Shown here: piece by piece, positions 22,860 to 34,984 of the stretch
Layout of the letters: each line of letters opens with the position of its first letter
Position numbering within the stretch: the stretch's first letter is position 1
Assembly: GCA_028023455.1 (NCBI GenBank)
Contig: JAQFVV010012671.1
Location: 682,001 to 746,000 of the forward strand
Length of the DNA: 64,000 nt
Direction: 5' to 3'
DNA from: Epiperipatus broadwayi
Lineage: Eukaryota > Onychophora > Udeonychophora > Euonychophora > Peripatidae
Translations under genes and position numbers: made by a program
The notes under the pieces: model-generated
What the model saw: only the letters and a program-made list of their open reading frames with translations
Databases searched by the model: none
Told to the model about the DNA's origin: nothing

Positions 22860-25800
22860 TTTTTAATCTTGTCTGGAAATAGTACAGACATGTGCAACCT
22901 TAAATGGTGTTTCATAAGTAGTTCTACTGGAATTTTCTTTGTAACTGAACTTGGTTTGAAATCCTGGTAAAACATCAATATTATTAGTAATTCATGGATA
23001 TCAGCACACACCAACCTATTCAATATGTATTTAAAATCTCAAATGATATTTTCTGCTATTCCATTTGACCATGTTAATACATGTCATGTTTCCTTCGGAA
23101 TAAGAAATTCCTTTAACTGCATTGAACTGAATCCTGTTAATTATTATAGTTTCAAGATACCCATGCATAACAAAAAGCTCATTTAAAACTTTTGTCATAT
23201 TTTTCTACTTTTGGGTTTTTTACCATTTGGTATTCTGCTCATTTAGAATATGAATCAATGGCTATTAGAAATGTGTTTTTGGACAGGTCTGGCATGGTTT
23301 AGATTGACCCATTCCCATGATTTTATGGCTTCTGACCAAGGTTGAAACTCAATAGCCTTGCTGTTTCTTGTCAGGCTTGACACTGACTTAAATCTCTTCT
23401 ATGTCATAATTAATATTTCCTTTATATGTAAAATCCTCAGGTATCTTTGATATAACAGCTGTAAGAGGCATTTTCTTTTCTCACTTGGAATCAATACCCA
23501 GTCTGTCATCAAGATACACTAATGGTACATGGACAAACTTTTCTGAGTGTTCCAAACTTGTGGACTATATAGCTTGGTTGTTTCTTGTGTCATTTATGTT
23601 TAATCCAGTTTTTTTAAGTTGATAACCTTCATCATTTTTTGTCTCTTCAGTTACAACTTTGCTGTTAACTATTTTGGACTTTGATAATTTCTATATAGTT
23701 AATCTCAGTAATATGCAACTTACTTGTACTTTTATCTGGAGTTGTGGAAAACACATCTACATGCTTATCTGCTTTCTTGGTCTATATAATATTTTATAAT
23801 CATGCAAAGCCAGGATATTTATCCATTTTAGCATAAATTGACCAGCATGATTTGGAGTTGGGACAATCCAATAGAGACTTATGGTCTGTATATATTTTGA
23901 ATAACTACTCTTAGACATTGGTGAAATTTCTTTACTGTGTATACAATTACCAGAACCTCCTTGTTCAATTGGTTATAGTTTTTCTCAGCCATGGTAAGTG
24001 TTCTGGAAAAATGTGCAATAGGATATTTGCTTTCTCATACATTATATGAAATTACCGACCATTACTTCTTGCTATTCACTTTAATAGACTGGTAATTTAT
24101 CTGATGCTAAGTAATTCCTTCACTCTCCCAAAAGCTTCACCCTATTGAATCCATGTTTTTAAAAAATCATAAAAAGAAATGGCTACATGAGATTTTCCCT
24201 TTAGAAAACTTTCAAAGAAATTCAATAGGCCTAAAAGAACTTACAACTATTTAGCATTGTTGGTTTCAGAACATTTTTAATAGCAATAACTTTCACTGAG
24301 TTAGGATATTTGCCTTTATCTGTTATTTATTATGTGTTCAAGGAATTTTATTTATTTTGCCAACCAAATATACTTTGAGGCATTTAGTCTATTACAGACA
24401 GCATATAGTCATTTATTTAACTGCATTTTACTTTCAGAATATCATCTAGATATGGTATAACCATTTTTTCTTGGAAAATATTAGGTGCTAAAATTATCTG
24501 TATAGTAATTTATTAAATTTAAACAGACCCATATATGTATTTATAATAAGCAATTCAGCTGTTCTGACTGTAATAGGAATTTGGTAAAATGCTGATTGCA
24601 AATATAAATTTTGCAAAAGATGAAGCTTTCTGCAGGGAAGTTAACTCTTCTCTTATGCTTGGTATGGGATAGGCTTCTTTATTGAGTTTTTGTTTACTGT
24701 TGTGCAATAATCATAGCATATTCTAACATTACCTTCTGTTTTTAAGATGGTGACTATAGATGTTGCCCAGGCAGATTCCTCTGTCAGCATAATGATGTTT
24801 TTGTTTTACAAATCCTTTATTGCTTCTTACATTTTGGCTTAAGAGCAATTGGGACCTTCCTTGATCATTAAATATGTTATGCATTTTTCAATAGCTTTAT
24901 ATCTACTGGTTTAACCTTTAATTCAGCTATGCTAGACTTAAAGAATTGAGGGAATTTACTTTTTATTTCAGTTTAAAATTTCACTCTTTTTATTATAATT
25001 TTCCCAATTCCCAAAGGCTTAACCCAGTTATATCCCCAGATTAATATTTTTTGTTACCACATGTAGCGGTAAATTTTTATTATGGATATTTACTTTTACA
25101 GGCACTAATACCATTTCTTTGATATTAATCCCACTTTCACTTATATCTTTCTCAATATGAATATTATTATTCACACTTATATTGATGGTTATCTGATCTT
25201 TAAATGACATGAGTGATTCATCTGTCCCATTATCTATTTCCATTTTTATTATTTGATTACAGATTTTAACCACTAATAGATTTGGAATATATGTATTATT
25301 TTCATATTTGTGGCCTTCTTCACTATTCCTCCCTTTGATTACTATTCATCAGTAAATCCACTTTAGACATATGTTAATGCAAATCTTTGACAAATGACCT
25401 ATCAAATCATGTTAAGACACTTGTATATTTTAAATTTTCATATTTGTAAGGTCCTCCCTCTTTCTGCAACAATATCAGATGCTGGATTCCTGTGTCACAT
25501 TTTTTGCCTTCGCCACATTTACCCATGTATTTGACTTCACTTGTTCAGCCACATTTTTAACTTCTTGTACATGATTTACCACAGCTTCATATACTATAGT
25601 TTGTACAATGGCAGCATTATAATTTAGCATAGACTTGTTAGCAACAATTCACTAAACTTCATGTTTCTCATACCTTATAACAACCGGGCCAATAGCATCT
25701 TTTCTAGATGATCTCTAAATTCACATTCTTTCATTAAACCTCTCAGTTCCAAATCATACTTCCATATATTTTCATTTGGTGACTATATTTTTTTTATGAA

Positions 25801-25893
25801 AGTGAAGTTACATTGTATTTCAACATTGTAAACTTGAAATAAGGTATAAGCTTTTGCAGAAACCCCTCATGGGATTTTCTTTAATGCAGCTTT

Positions 25894-25949
25894 GGATCGC
25901 ACAAATGATTTGCATATTATAGGATCGCACAAATGATTTGCATATTATA
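25894..25949. repeat. Tandem duplication, 28-bp unit
   Basis: The unit ggatcgcacaaatgatttgc plus atattata occurs twice in a row without change, inside the decayed minus-strand gag. The perfect identity marks it as more recent than the surrounding decay. Confidence 0.9.
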
Positions 25950-26085
25950 TATTGGACAACTTTTTGCCAATAGCTATTGATAGAGTTAGTCCTCAAATAT
26001 ACCCAAAATAATTTATCAAGAAAATCCTTGCCTGTAAAATCTTTAAAATCACAATTTTTACTAAATCTTTGCCAATTACATCATT

Positions 26086-26090
26086 ATCAG
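26086..26090. repeat. Left target-site duplication (ATCAG)
   Basis: ATCAG directly precedes the TGTAAAGGG start of the 5' LTR. The same five bases follow the 3' LTR at 34557-34561. Five-base duplications are usual for Gypsy-type integrases. Confidence 0.8.
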
Positions 26091-27349
26091 TGTAAAGGGT
26101 AGCTTACAATGCATACACTCCTAAAAGGATCAAGCTTATTTATTGAACACAATCTATTTGGAATTTATATTAATAATGGGTAGATTATTTGTAATTATTA
26201 TTACATATATACATATAATACATGATAAATTATTAAGTTATAATAAATAAAATACGATCAATATTTTAGAAAGTAATATTGTATATATATATATAATACT
26301 ATTTGATTAAATAAACTGTAATGTATATATTATTTTTTAATTTAAAATAGAACATTAATTTATAGTTAAATGAATTTGGGATGACCTGAAGTTAATTAGA
26401 CGGGCACATATGTGTGAAAATAGAACTGATTTGATTTTTTTTTTTTTATTTGTAATAAGTGAAATGTATTTAAACAATACATATAAAAATCTAAATGAAT
26501 TTAAACAATAGGCAGTTAAAAATCTTGGCATTCCTGGAAATCTACATGCATGAAATGTATAAAAACAAAAGACAGTTTACAAATCGTTCTTATTGTTATA
26601 GCACCTGCAACAAAAGACAGCAATTTAAAGTAAAATTTAGAACGCTAAAATGAAGTTTTACTTTTTCTTTTATTTAAATTATAAACATTTTAAAAAGTCA
26701 AATGCTGTAATTAAAAGTTTACCAACTTCAGAGGAAAGGAAGTAAAATAAGAAGTAAGAATAAGTGATAAATTCTTAAATAATTAAATCGTGTTTTAAAA
26801 GTTATTGGAGTAAATTTGAATATTTTAAATTCTTTTCAAAAAGAATAACGAGAATTAAGTCTGTTGAAAATTGGAAAAGAAAAAAATAATGAAATAATTT
26901 TTTTAATATATATTTAAAGCGCTTCAATACAAATATATGATTATAAATAATTATTAAATTGTATTTTAATATGAAAATGGGCTAGAGCAAAACATGCTAT
27001 TATTGTGTGTCATGGTATTTCCTACCAGCTGCATTAAACCTCTACATATATATATTTTTCTACTTTATTGTAAACACACAAGAAGATGCCTGCAGTCCAA
27101 AATAAACAAGGCTTGGAATACTTTATGGTGAATCAAATGAGGATCAAGGTGTTTTCCATTAAACACAACTACAGGAGACACCATTGTACCTATCTATCCT
27201 TGCTAAAGAAAATGATTTACTAAGTGAAACTGCTTTGAAGAACAACTTGCCTAAATATCAACTACTACTACTACTTCCATTATGATGATTTTTATGAACT
27301 TTGTTCCAATTACAATTTTTTTTAAATCAAAGAATTAATATTGTAAATT

Positions 27350-27380
<31 letters not shown>

Positions 27381-28768
27381 AAATCTTGTTATCTATCTGT
27401 TGTATTTTCACACTCAGATGCTGAAGCCTCATTTTTCAGAATTAGCAAAGAAGAAAAGGGGGGATTATTCATTTTGATATTTTTTATATTTTCATTATAA
27501 ATAAAATTTAGTTAAAGCCACCTAATTCACATCAGATTATCCACATAAATATTGAGGTAAGACTATCTAAATTTATTTTCATAGGTTAAATTTCAACATT
27601 TATACAGAATACATATTATACGTTTTATTTTGTGATTAACCGTGTACGTATATTTTCCAGTATGTTTGACTAATCAACTGGTATCTGTCTCTATTATATA
27701 TCTATAAATTGGGGAAACTTGTTAAATAGATTAACATTTATAAATATATATAATTTAGATAGCCAGCATCTCAATTACATTAAATAACTAAAGTTTATTT
27801 TTCTATATAATTATGATTTGTAGAGAATGATTGACTTCAGGTGGATTTCTGCCATGGGGTATAAGGGTTGGATCTAGAGGATAATTAATTAGTAAGATGG
27901 TAGAGGTTTTAAATTTTTTTTATCATTACTATTGTTGTTATACTTGATATTTATTATTGTTAATAAATGTTTAAGAGTTTGTTTTATTCTGGTCTCTGGT
28001 TTATTGAGTTGTCCTGACATTCCACAGTTTATAAATAATTATACATGCATACACATCTATTTTTCTTATTATATAAAAGCTTGAAAATAAAACAAATATA
28101 ATAAATGCTAGTTGTAACCTATATATAGGTGCAGGTGTTGCTGTGTGTATCTATTCATACCTGCTAGAGAAGTTAAAAGCAATATTCTCTCTGGGCTTGA
28201 ATATTAGGGCATAACGGAATTTAAAAGGGGAAAGTGGATGAACTAACCTAAATTGCATTTATTATTATTAAATAGGGATAGAGTTAGTCAATTAAAGTGT
28301 ATGCAATCATTGGTTAGGCATTTCATCAGGTTCTCATTAGCATTCTATCAGATGACCCACAGTCTGAACATAGTTTGATGCAACTTTTTTCCATTCTAAG
28401 CCTGGTAAGTCTCTGCAGATTGTTTCATTAGAGGCAATAAATTAGAGCATATTAATTTATCCCACACCATATTGCTACATCTGCATAGTAGTACCGTCTG
28501 CAAGTTAGTTGACCATCCATTTCATCTGGTGTTTGCAATGTTTGGGATTAGTTGTAATCATTCCATCTGTTATATCTGGCGTCATCGACTTTTGGGGCTA
28601 GTGGTCATCATTCCGTCCATTACATCTGGCACCAGCAAAGTTTGGGGCTCGATAGATAGATATATCATCACATAAATACTTTGTGTAAGTTGGTCATACA
28701 TTGTGATTGTACCAGCTGATTGTTGAATCTGATCTATATATCTAAGTGGGAATCGTTCCGTCTGTTAT
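26091..28768 (+). repeat. 5' LTR, about 2.68 kb
   Basis: Begins TGTAAAGGGTAGC and ends ...TCTGTTAT just before the primer-binding site. It matches 31970-34556 along its length apart from small indels, for example about 36 bp at 28028-28065 present only here. It has no coding frame of note; the open frame at 28472-28675 recurs in the other LTR and contains repeat motifs, not protein domains. The AT-rich interior holds a TTTA microsatellite at 27350-27376. The 3' terminus is AT rather than the usual CA. Near its end a 50-bp unit is tandemly repeated (see 28510-28670). Confidence 0.86.
28510..28670 (+). repeat. 50-bp tandem repeats near the LTR end
   Basis: The core ATCTGG recurs at 28524, 28574 and 28624, exactly 50 bases apart. 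Each is preceded by a cattccrtcygttat-like stretch and followed by a tttggg-containing stretch. The 3' LTR has the same three units (34312, 34362 and 34412). The stretch before each core is the same as the true end of the LTR (ttccgtctgttat), so each unit imitates the LTR/primer-site junction. Confidence 0.75.
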
Positions 28769-28985
28769 ATCTGGTGCCCAACATGGTAGCCATGAAGATA
28801 TTACCATTGATAGAGGATAGTATTTACCAATAGTTATATCTGATGTGCAAAAGTGATAGGCATGAAGATATTACAGTGGATAGAGGTATCCCAAGTATAT
28901 TTACTAATAGTTATATCTGACGCAATGTGTTAGGCATTAAGATATTACAGTTGATAGATGTATCCAAATGTATATCCAGTATGTT
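28765..28985 (+). repeat. Tandem repeat of about 70-77 bp after the primer site
   Basis: Three units start at 28765, 28834 and 28911 with ttatatctg. Each continues through a gc-aa-gt patch, taggcatgaagatattac, and gatagaggta. The first unit contains the primer-binding site. The units have drifted, so the array is older than the insertion or lacks selection. Confidence 0.75.
28772..28786 (+). promoter_or_regulatory. Primer-binding site
   Basis: TGGTGCCCAACATGG lies three bases after the LTR end. It begins with TGG, the complement of the CCA end of a tRNA, as in Gypsy-type elements. The donor tRNA is not identified. The same motif is repeated in decayed form on both sides. Confidence 0.7.
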
Positions 28986-28989
28986 AAGT

Positions 28990-29476
28990 ATGAATATACT
29001 CTAATTGTAAAGGAAGTCCAGCCATTGGACTGGTGTTTAAATTTTTTTTTAAAAAAAATGTTAAAGCTCATTTCATTTTATATTTTTCTATCAACATAAA
29101 CCCAAATGAACTTATACACATGACAAACAACTAATACTTTCATCTAAAATAATAGTAATAGTGATAATAGATCACATAAACTTGAATTAATTTTTAATAA
29201 GAGATCTAGAGTATTGAGTGTAAATTGGAAATATAAAGGATTGGACAATAAACAGAGACCGATGATAAATAGTTAAGTGATTAATAATTGATTATAAAAT
29301 AGTAGAGTTAGGCATGTAAAAGGACATAGGCTAAAAGTAGATCTATTAAAAAAAAGAGAGGTAAAGATAAATGCAATGGTTGGGAGTAACATGATGCACT
29401 GTGGCATGTGATTATTTATTGTTTCATAAATAAATATTTTATAAATATAAATAGTTTGCAAATAAATAAATATTTA
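28990..29476 (+). other. 5' leader of the LTR element
   Basis: Untranslated interior between the tandem repeats and the gag-like frame. It is AT-rich and no structure stands out. Confidence 0.4.
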
Positions 29477-30695
29477 ATGATAACCAGAAGTGGTAAGCAA
29501 TTAAGTAATATGGAATCAAAACATTTGGAGATAGGGAAAGATAGTAGTGACAGTGAGATGATAGATGATACTACCAGTAATAAGGTAGAATCTGTGATGA
29601 TTCAGATACCTGGGGGGATCTATTCTGGAAGTGGAACAATCCCCACAAATGCAAGAAGGGAGTCAAATAGTTTCTCAAATTCAGATGATTTCTCCCAGTG
29701 AGATTACTCAAGTGCCTGAAGTTGGAGTAACTCAGGCTATTCAAGACCCTACAACCTTGGCTCAACTAATCCAGGTAATTATGGAGATAAAGAGTGATAT
29801 AAATAGCAATATGGAGAATATGAAGAGTGATATGAATAGTATGAATAGCAATATGGAGAATATGAAAAGTGATATAAATAGAAAGTTGGAAAATATGGCA
29901 ACCAAGGCTGATATAAATAAAATAAAAGAAATTTTTAAGGAAGAAGTATGTGAAAATCAATGGGCTCACCAAGATGAAATTCAGATGGAAATACAAATTA
30001 TCCATATGGAATTGGAGCAAAATTTTACCAAACAAAATACGGAGATAGAAACCTTGGGACAAAAACTAAAATGTTTAGATAAAATCATTACCCAGAGGTT
30101 TGGAATCACTGAATCCCAATTGAGTAAGGGTACATTAGTTGTTGAATCACAACAAACCCAGACTAATTTAAGTACTCAATATACTGAATTTAAATTGAGA
30201 GAAAAGCAATTGAATGATACTCTCAATATTGAAGCGATACAAAGATCACAAGGTTTCAAGATTGATTCCAAGTTAAATGATGAAGCCATAGGAATTGATG
30301 ACACATCATACTCTGAAGATGTCATGATAGAGTATATGAAAGAAGGTTCAATGATAAATGATTTGGACTCATATTTGAGATCATTGAGGCACATTCGTGT
30401 TTACCATCAAAACAAGAATAAAATGCTTTTCAGACATCAAATTTGTGAGCATAATAGCAATAACAAGGATGGATTGTTACAAGTTCAAACAGCTTTCTTA
30501 GCAGAAAACTGTCCCACTACAAATGCCATTGTTGAAGGCATTAAAGAAATTGGTGAATTCGATCACCTTAGCTGTGCGTTATGGAAATTAGAGTCTTTCC
30601 ATAATCAACAAGATGATCAAAACATAGAAAATTATATGATGAGAATAGAGATAACCATGTTGCAGTTCATCAAACAAAGGTTTACAGTTCCATAA
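29477..30695 (+). CDS. Gag-like protein of the LTR element, one frameshift
   Basis: Likely the structural Gag that packages the element RNA. The frame opens at ATG 29477 with MITRSGKQ, a start I associate with retroelement Gags. It runs in one frame to about 29640, then continues in the frame of the 354-residue open reading frame 29631-30695; one frameshift near 29640-29700 separates the two. Residues about 50-110 of the longer frame are an alternating MENMKSDI / INSNMENM coiled-coil repeat. A second acidic helical part (QNFTKQNTEIETLGQKL) follows. The C-terminal part is mixed and could be capsid, but no zinc knuckle is seen before the stop. Downstream pol is deleted, so the C-terminus may be cut. 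The long surviving frame suggests a fairly young copy. Alternative: an unrelated element-specific ORF1. Confidence 0.62.
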
Positions 30696-30699
30696 GTTA

Positions 30700-31400
30700 T
30701 GTAACATTTATGAAGGACCCTTCACATTTATGAGGCATATAAATGACAGTACTTAAAAGAAAAAGTACATAATAAGGGAAGGACTTCAAATGATGCAACT
30801 TTGGACACATAAAATGGACTTTTTATCATGGATGAATTCTCAAGAGATGTATATATTTTTTAAGAAAGGAAAAATAAATGAATGAATAAATCAAATGGTG
30901 TATATATACATATATATCTATAGTACAACTTATGATAGTATAAAAATGATAGGGTAAGACAGATAGACCAGATAGTTAATTATATCAACTGGAGTGTGAG
31001 TGAATCCACTGGATTCACACCCATTGAACTACATTTTAATCAATCAATTCCCATGTTGTTCCCTAAATATTAACCTATGACTAGATATCAACAAAGTAGT
31101 ATGGAGGAAAATGTGCAGAAAGCATATCTTCAATTGGTAAGTAAGTCAATAAAAGGAACAAAAATAAGACTGGAACTCCATATACTTTCAAAGTAGGAGA
31201 TCAAGTTTTAATAAAAAAAAAACTCATATTAGTAAGCAAATTGAAAATAAATACAGTAAGTTTTACCATCTATATGAAGGACCTTACACAATAGTTAAAC
31301 AATCGAGTCCTAATGCATTTTGGTTGGATATGGAAGGACAAGTTAGGGGCACATATAATACCTGAATTATGAAACCATACCATGGACAATCTTAGTAATT
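30700..31400 (+). pseudogene. Integrase 3' remnant (core fragment and GPY/F-like tail)
   Basis: What is left of pol. Near 30810-30860 a fragment reads FIMDEFSRDVYIF, typical of the integrase core around its second acidic residue. At 30990-31050 comes STGFTPIELHF, the usual late-core motif. At 31190-31380 lies the C-terminal domain with FKVGDQVLIK, FYHLYEGPYTIVKQ and WLDM, the GPY/F-type module of Gypsy and retroviral integrases. Stops and frame changes break it. Protease to RNase H are absent between Gag and this fragment, so a large internal deletion lies near 30700-30800. Confidence 0.75.
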
Positions 31401-31956
31401 GTAGAATTGTCATACTCAACTGATATGTAGAAAAAAATAAGAGATGAATGCTGATAAGTAAAAAATATATAGATATTATGAAGTTAGGTTAAAAATTATG
31501 ATGAGAGTATTCCCTAATAGATGCTAATGCAGATATTAGGATACTTTAGAGCTACTTTATTTAAGAGAGTTAAACCACATTAAGTGATGGTTGCTCCAAT
31601 CTTCTGTTAGTCCTCAAATGAAATCCAATAAGATTCAATAGGAGCAGGATAGAGGATAACAAGGAGAAAAAAATATGTGCTATCTGAAACAGAAACACAT
31701 TTTTATTAGTGTGCTCAAAACATAACCATCATTAGTTTAAAAAAAAACAACCTATGTTTAAACCACACCTTGAAAAGTATTTCATGAGAGTGAGTAGAGA
31801 AGAATAGAAAGTAATTTGTGTAGTTGAGTGTAGAAAACAGTAAAATAAGGTTTCACTACCCTTCTTATATTAGTGTGAAAAAAACCCATCAAACTTCAAA
31901 TGCAAACCTTGTGTAAGTGTTAAAATTTTCATTACATATTAAAATTCTAACCCTGT
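31401..31956 (+). other. 3' untranslated interior of the LTR element
   Basis: Non-coding sequence between the integrase tail and the polypurine tract; no further domain or env-like frame was found. Confidence 0.5.
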
Positions 31957-31968
31957 AAGGAGAGGGGG
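31957..31968 (+). promoter_or_regulatory. Polypurine tract
   Basis: AAGGAGAGGGGG lies one base before the TGTAAAGGG start of the 3' LTR, where plus-strand DNA synthesis would be primed. Confidence 0.82.
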
Positions 31969-31969
31969 T

Positions 31970-34556
31970 TGTAAAGGGTAGCTTACAATGCACACACTCC
32001 TAAAAAGATCAAGCTTATTTATTGAACACAATCTATTTTATTATTATATATATACATATAATACATGATAAATTATTAAGTTATAATAAATAAAATACAA
32101 TCAATATTTTAGAAAGTGATATTGTATATATATATAATACTATTTGATTAAATAAACTGTAATGTATATATTATTTTTTAATTTAAAATTGAACATTAAT
32201 TTATAGTTAAATGAATTTGGGATGACCTGAAGTTAATTAGGTGGGCACATATGTGTAAAAATAGAACTGATTTTATTTTATTTTTTTTATTTGTAATAAG
32301 TGAAATGTATTTAAACAATACATATAAAAATCTAAATGAATTTAAACAATAGACAGTTAAAAATCTTGGCATTCCTGGAAATCTACGCACGTGAAATGTA
32401 TAAAAACAAAAGACAGTTTACAAATCGTTCTTCTTATTGTTATAGCACCTGTAACAAAAGACAGCAATTTAAAGTAAAATTTAGAATGCTAAAATGGAGT
32501 TTTACTTTTTTTTAATTTAAATTATAAACATTTTTAAAAGTCAAATGCTGTAATTAAAAGTTTACCAACTTCAGAGGAAAGGAAGTAAAATAAGTAAGAA
32601 TAAGTGATAAATTCTTAAATAATTAAATCGTGTTTTAAAAGTTATTGGAGTAAATTTAAATATTTTAAATTTTTTTCAAAAAGAATAATGAGCATTAAGT
32701 CTGTTGAAAATTGGAAAAGAAAAAAATAATGAAAAGCGCTTCAATACAAATATATGATTATAAATCATTTTTAAATTGTACTTTAATATGAAAATGGGCT
32801 AGAGCAAAACATGCTATTGTGTGTCATGGTATTTCCTACCAGCTGCATTAAACTTCTCTCTATATATTTTTCTACTTTATTGTAAACACACAAGAAGATG
32901 CCTGAAGTCCAAAGTAAACAAGGATTGGAATACTTTATGGTGAATCAAATGAGGATCAAGGTGTTTGCCATTAAACACAACTACAGGAGACACCATTGTA
33001 CCTATCTATCCTTGCTAAGGAAAATGATTTACTAAGTGAAACTGATATCAACTACTACTACTTCTATTATGATGATTTTTATGACCTTTGTTCCAATTAC
33101 AATTTTTTTTTAAATCAAAGAATTAATATTGTAAATTTTTGTTTATTTATTTATTTATTTATTTAAATCTTGTTATCTATCTGTTGTATTTTCGCACTCA
33201 GATGCTGAAGCCTCATTTTTCAGAATTAGCAAAGAAGAAAAGGGGGGATTATTCATTTTGATATTTTTTTATACTTTCATTATAAATAAAATTTAGGTAA
33301 AGTCACCTACTTCACATCAGGTTATCCACATAAATATTGAGGTAAGACTATCTAAATTTATTTTCATAGGTTAAATTACAACATTTATACAGAATACATA
33401 TTATACATTTTATTTTGTGATTAACCGTGTATGTATATTTTCCAGTATGTTTGACTAATCAACTGGTATCTATCTCTGTCATATATATAAATTGGGGAAA
33501 CTTGTTAAATAGATTAACATTTATAAATATATATAATTTAGCTAGCCAGCATCTCAATTACATTAAATAATTAAAGTTTATTTTTCTATATAATTATGAT
33601 TTGTAGAGAATGATTGACATAGGTGGATTTCTACCATGGGGTATAAGGGTTGGATCTAGAGGATAATTAGTAAGATGGTAGAGGTTCACTTGTGACACAT
33701 GTACATATGATGATTATTATATTTTTTTAATATTTTTTTATCATTACTATTGTTGTTATACTTGATATTTATTATTGTTAATAAATGTTTAAGAGTTTGT
33801 TTTATTCTGGTCTCTGGTTTATTGAGTTGTCATGACATTCCACAGTTTTTCTTATTATATAAAAGCTTGAAAATAAAACAAATATAATAAATGCTAGTTG
33901 TAACCTATATATAGGTGCAGGTGTTGCTGTGTGTATCTGTTCATACCTGCTAAAGGAGTTAAAAGCAATATTCTCTCTGGGCTTGAATATTAGGGCATAA
34001 CAGAATTTAAAAGGGGAAAAGTGGATGAACTAACCTAAATTGCATTTATTATAATTAAATAGGGATAGAGTTAGTCAATTAAAGTGTATGCAATCATTGG
34101 TTAGGCATTTCATCAGGTTCTCATTAGCATTCTATCAGATGACCCACAGTCTGAACATAGTTTGATGCAACTTTTTTTCATTCTAAGCCTGGTAGGTCTC
34201 TGCAGATTGTTTCATTAGGGGCAATAAATTAGAGCATATTAATTTATCCCCACACCATATTGCTACATCTGCATAGTAGTACAGTCTGCAAGTTAGTTGA
34301 CCATCCATTCCATCTGGTGTTTGCAATGTTTGGGATTAGTTGTAATCATTTTGTCCATTATATCTGGCATCATCAACTTTTGGGGCTAGTGGTCATCGTT
34401 CCGTCCGTTACATCTGGCACCAGCAACGTTTGGGGCTCAATAGATAGGTGTATCATCACATAAATACTTTGTGTAAGTTGGTCATACATTGTGATTGAAC
34501 CAGCTGGTTGTTGAATCTGATCTATATATCTAAGTGGAAATCGTTATGTCCATTAT
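31970..34556 (+). repeat. 3' LTR, about 2.59 kb
   Basis: Near-identical partner of 26091-28768. It differs by substitutions and small indels, including about 40 bp near 33687-33729 (cttgtgacacatgtacatat and on) absent from the 5' copy. Its end (…gtccattat) is followed by the ATCAG duplication. The divergence of the two copies would date the insertion. Confidence 0.86.
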
Positions 34557-34980
34557 ATCAGCTAACTTCTCTCTCTTTAGGAATAAGACTAAAATAGCTA
34601 TTTATTTTTTTTGCTCAGTTCAGCATAAATAAGTTCAACTGGCTTATTTAGATTGCGGACTTTTTTTAAAATTAAACCTATGACTTCAGTAGCAGTGAAG
34701 CATAATAAAGCTGCTACCTTGTTCTTCCTTAACATTATTTAGAAAAAAAAGGAATATTTTAATTATTCTAAATAATTGGACCATTTGCTTCTATTATGAA
34801 TGTTAAATTTTTTTATATTTGCCTGTCATAACATTTTTAGATTTTTTCCCTCTTTATAAAATGACCTTTTGTCCCAAGTTTTTGCCAGTTTTCTTTAGCT
34901 ATTAAGTTTTTTCCCCAAAAAGTTTTAATCTACTGCATCAGTTTTTTTTTTGTCTCACCTCAAAGTGTTAGACAAATTTC
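34557..34980 (-). pseudogene. N-terminal gag of the split minus-strand Gypsy
   Basis: On the minus strand this segment reads, with frameshifts, the N-terminal part of a Gypsy Gag: a W..YLE motif near 34770-34800, NNVKEEQ near 34715-34735, a KVAALL..FTATEVI-like stretch near 34680-34725, and LNKPVELIYAEL near 34615-34650. It is the upstream part of the gag whose end lies at 25690-26090. The + strand LTR element sits exactly between the two parts, so they were once contiguous. It abuts the LINE remnant near 34980. Called by motif order; the decay is strong. Confidence 0.68.
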
Positions 34981-34984
34981 CTAC

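Larger units (their letters stand above)
22860..26090 (-). pseudogene. Decayed Gypsy (Ty3-type) gag-pol, minus strand
   Basis: Read right to left, the minus strand gives the gag-pol order of Gypsy elements. A late gag segment with LEKMLLARL lies near 25690-25730. A retroviral-type aspartic protease spans 25028-25273, where the catalytic motif appears as D-N-G-T. Reverse transcriptase with EAYPIPSIREEL lies near 24640-24680. RNase H shows IYTDHKSLLD near 23870-23900, and integrase shows FLIAIDSYSK near 23240-23285. Stops and frameshifts interrupt every domain, so no protein is made. The gag part breaks off at 26090, where the + strand LTR element begins, and resumes at 34557 on its other side. 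The domain order makes the class call secure; the clade is not determined. Confidence 0.8.
26091..34556 (+). mobile_element. LTR retrotransposon with very long LTRs, defective
   Basis: The two direct repeats at 26091-28768 and 31970-34556 share start, order and nearly all sequence. They bracket a 3.2-kb interior with a primer-binding site after the first copy and a polypurine tract before the second. A 5-bp duplication ATCAG flanks the whole. The interior keeps a gag-like frame and the 3' end of integrase; protease, reverse transcriptase and RNase H are missing, so this is an internally deleted copy. The integrase tail suggests the Gypsy/Ty3 group. The element sits in the + direction inside a minus-strand Gypsy gag and is therefore the younger of the two. 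Confidence 0.88.

Noticed and set aside
28472-28675. Open frame of 67 residues, with a near-identical one at 34260-34463
   Set aside because: Both lie in the two LTRs of the same retrotransposon over the 50-bp tandem repeats. Their similarity is explained by LTR identity, not by protein conservation.
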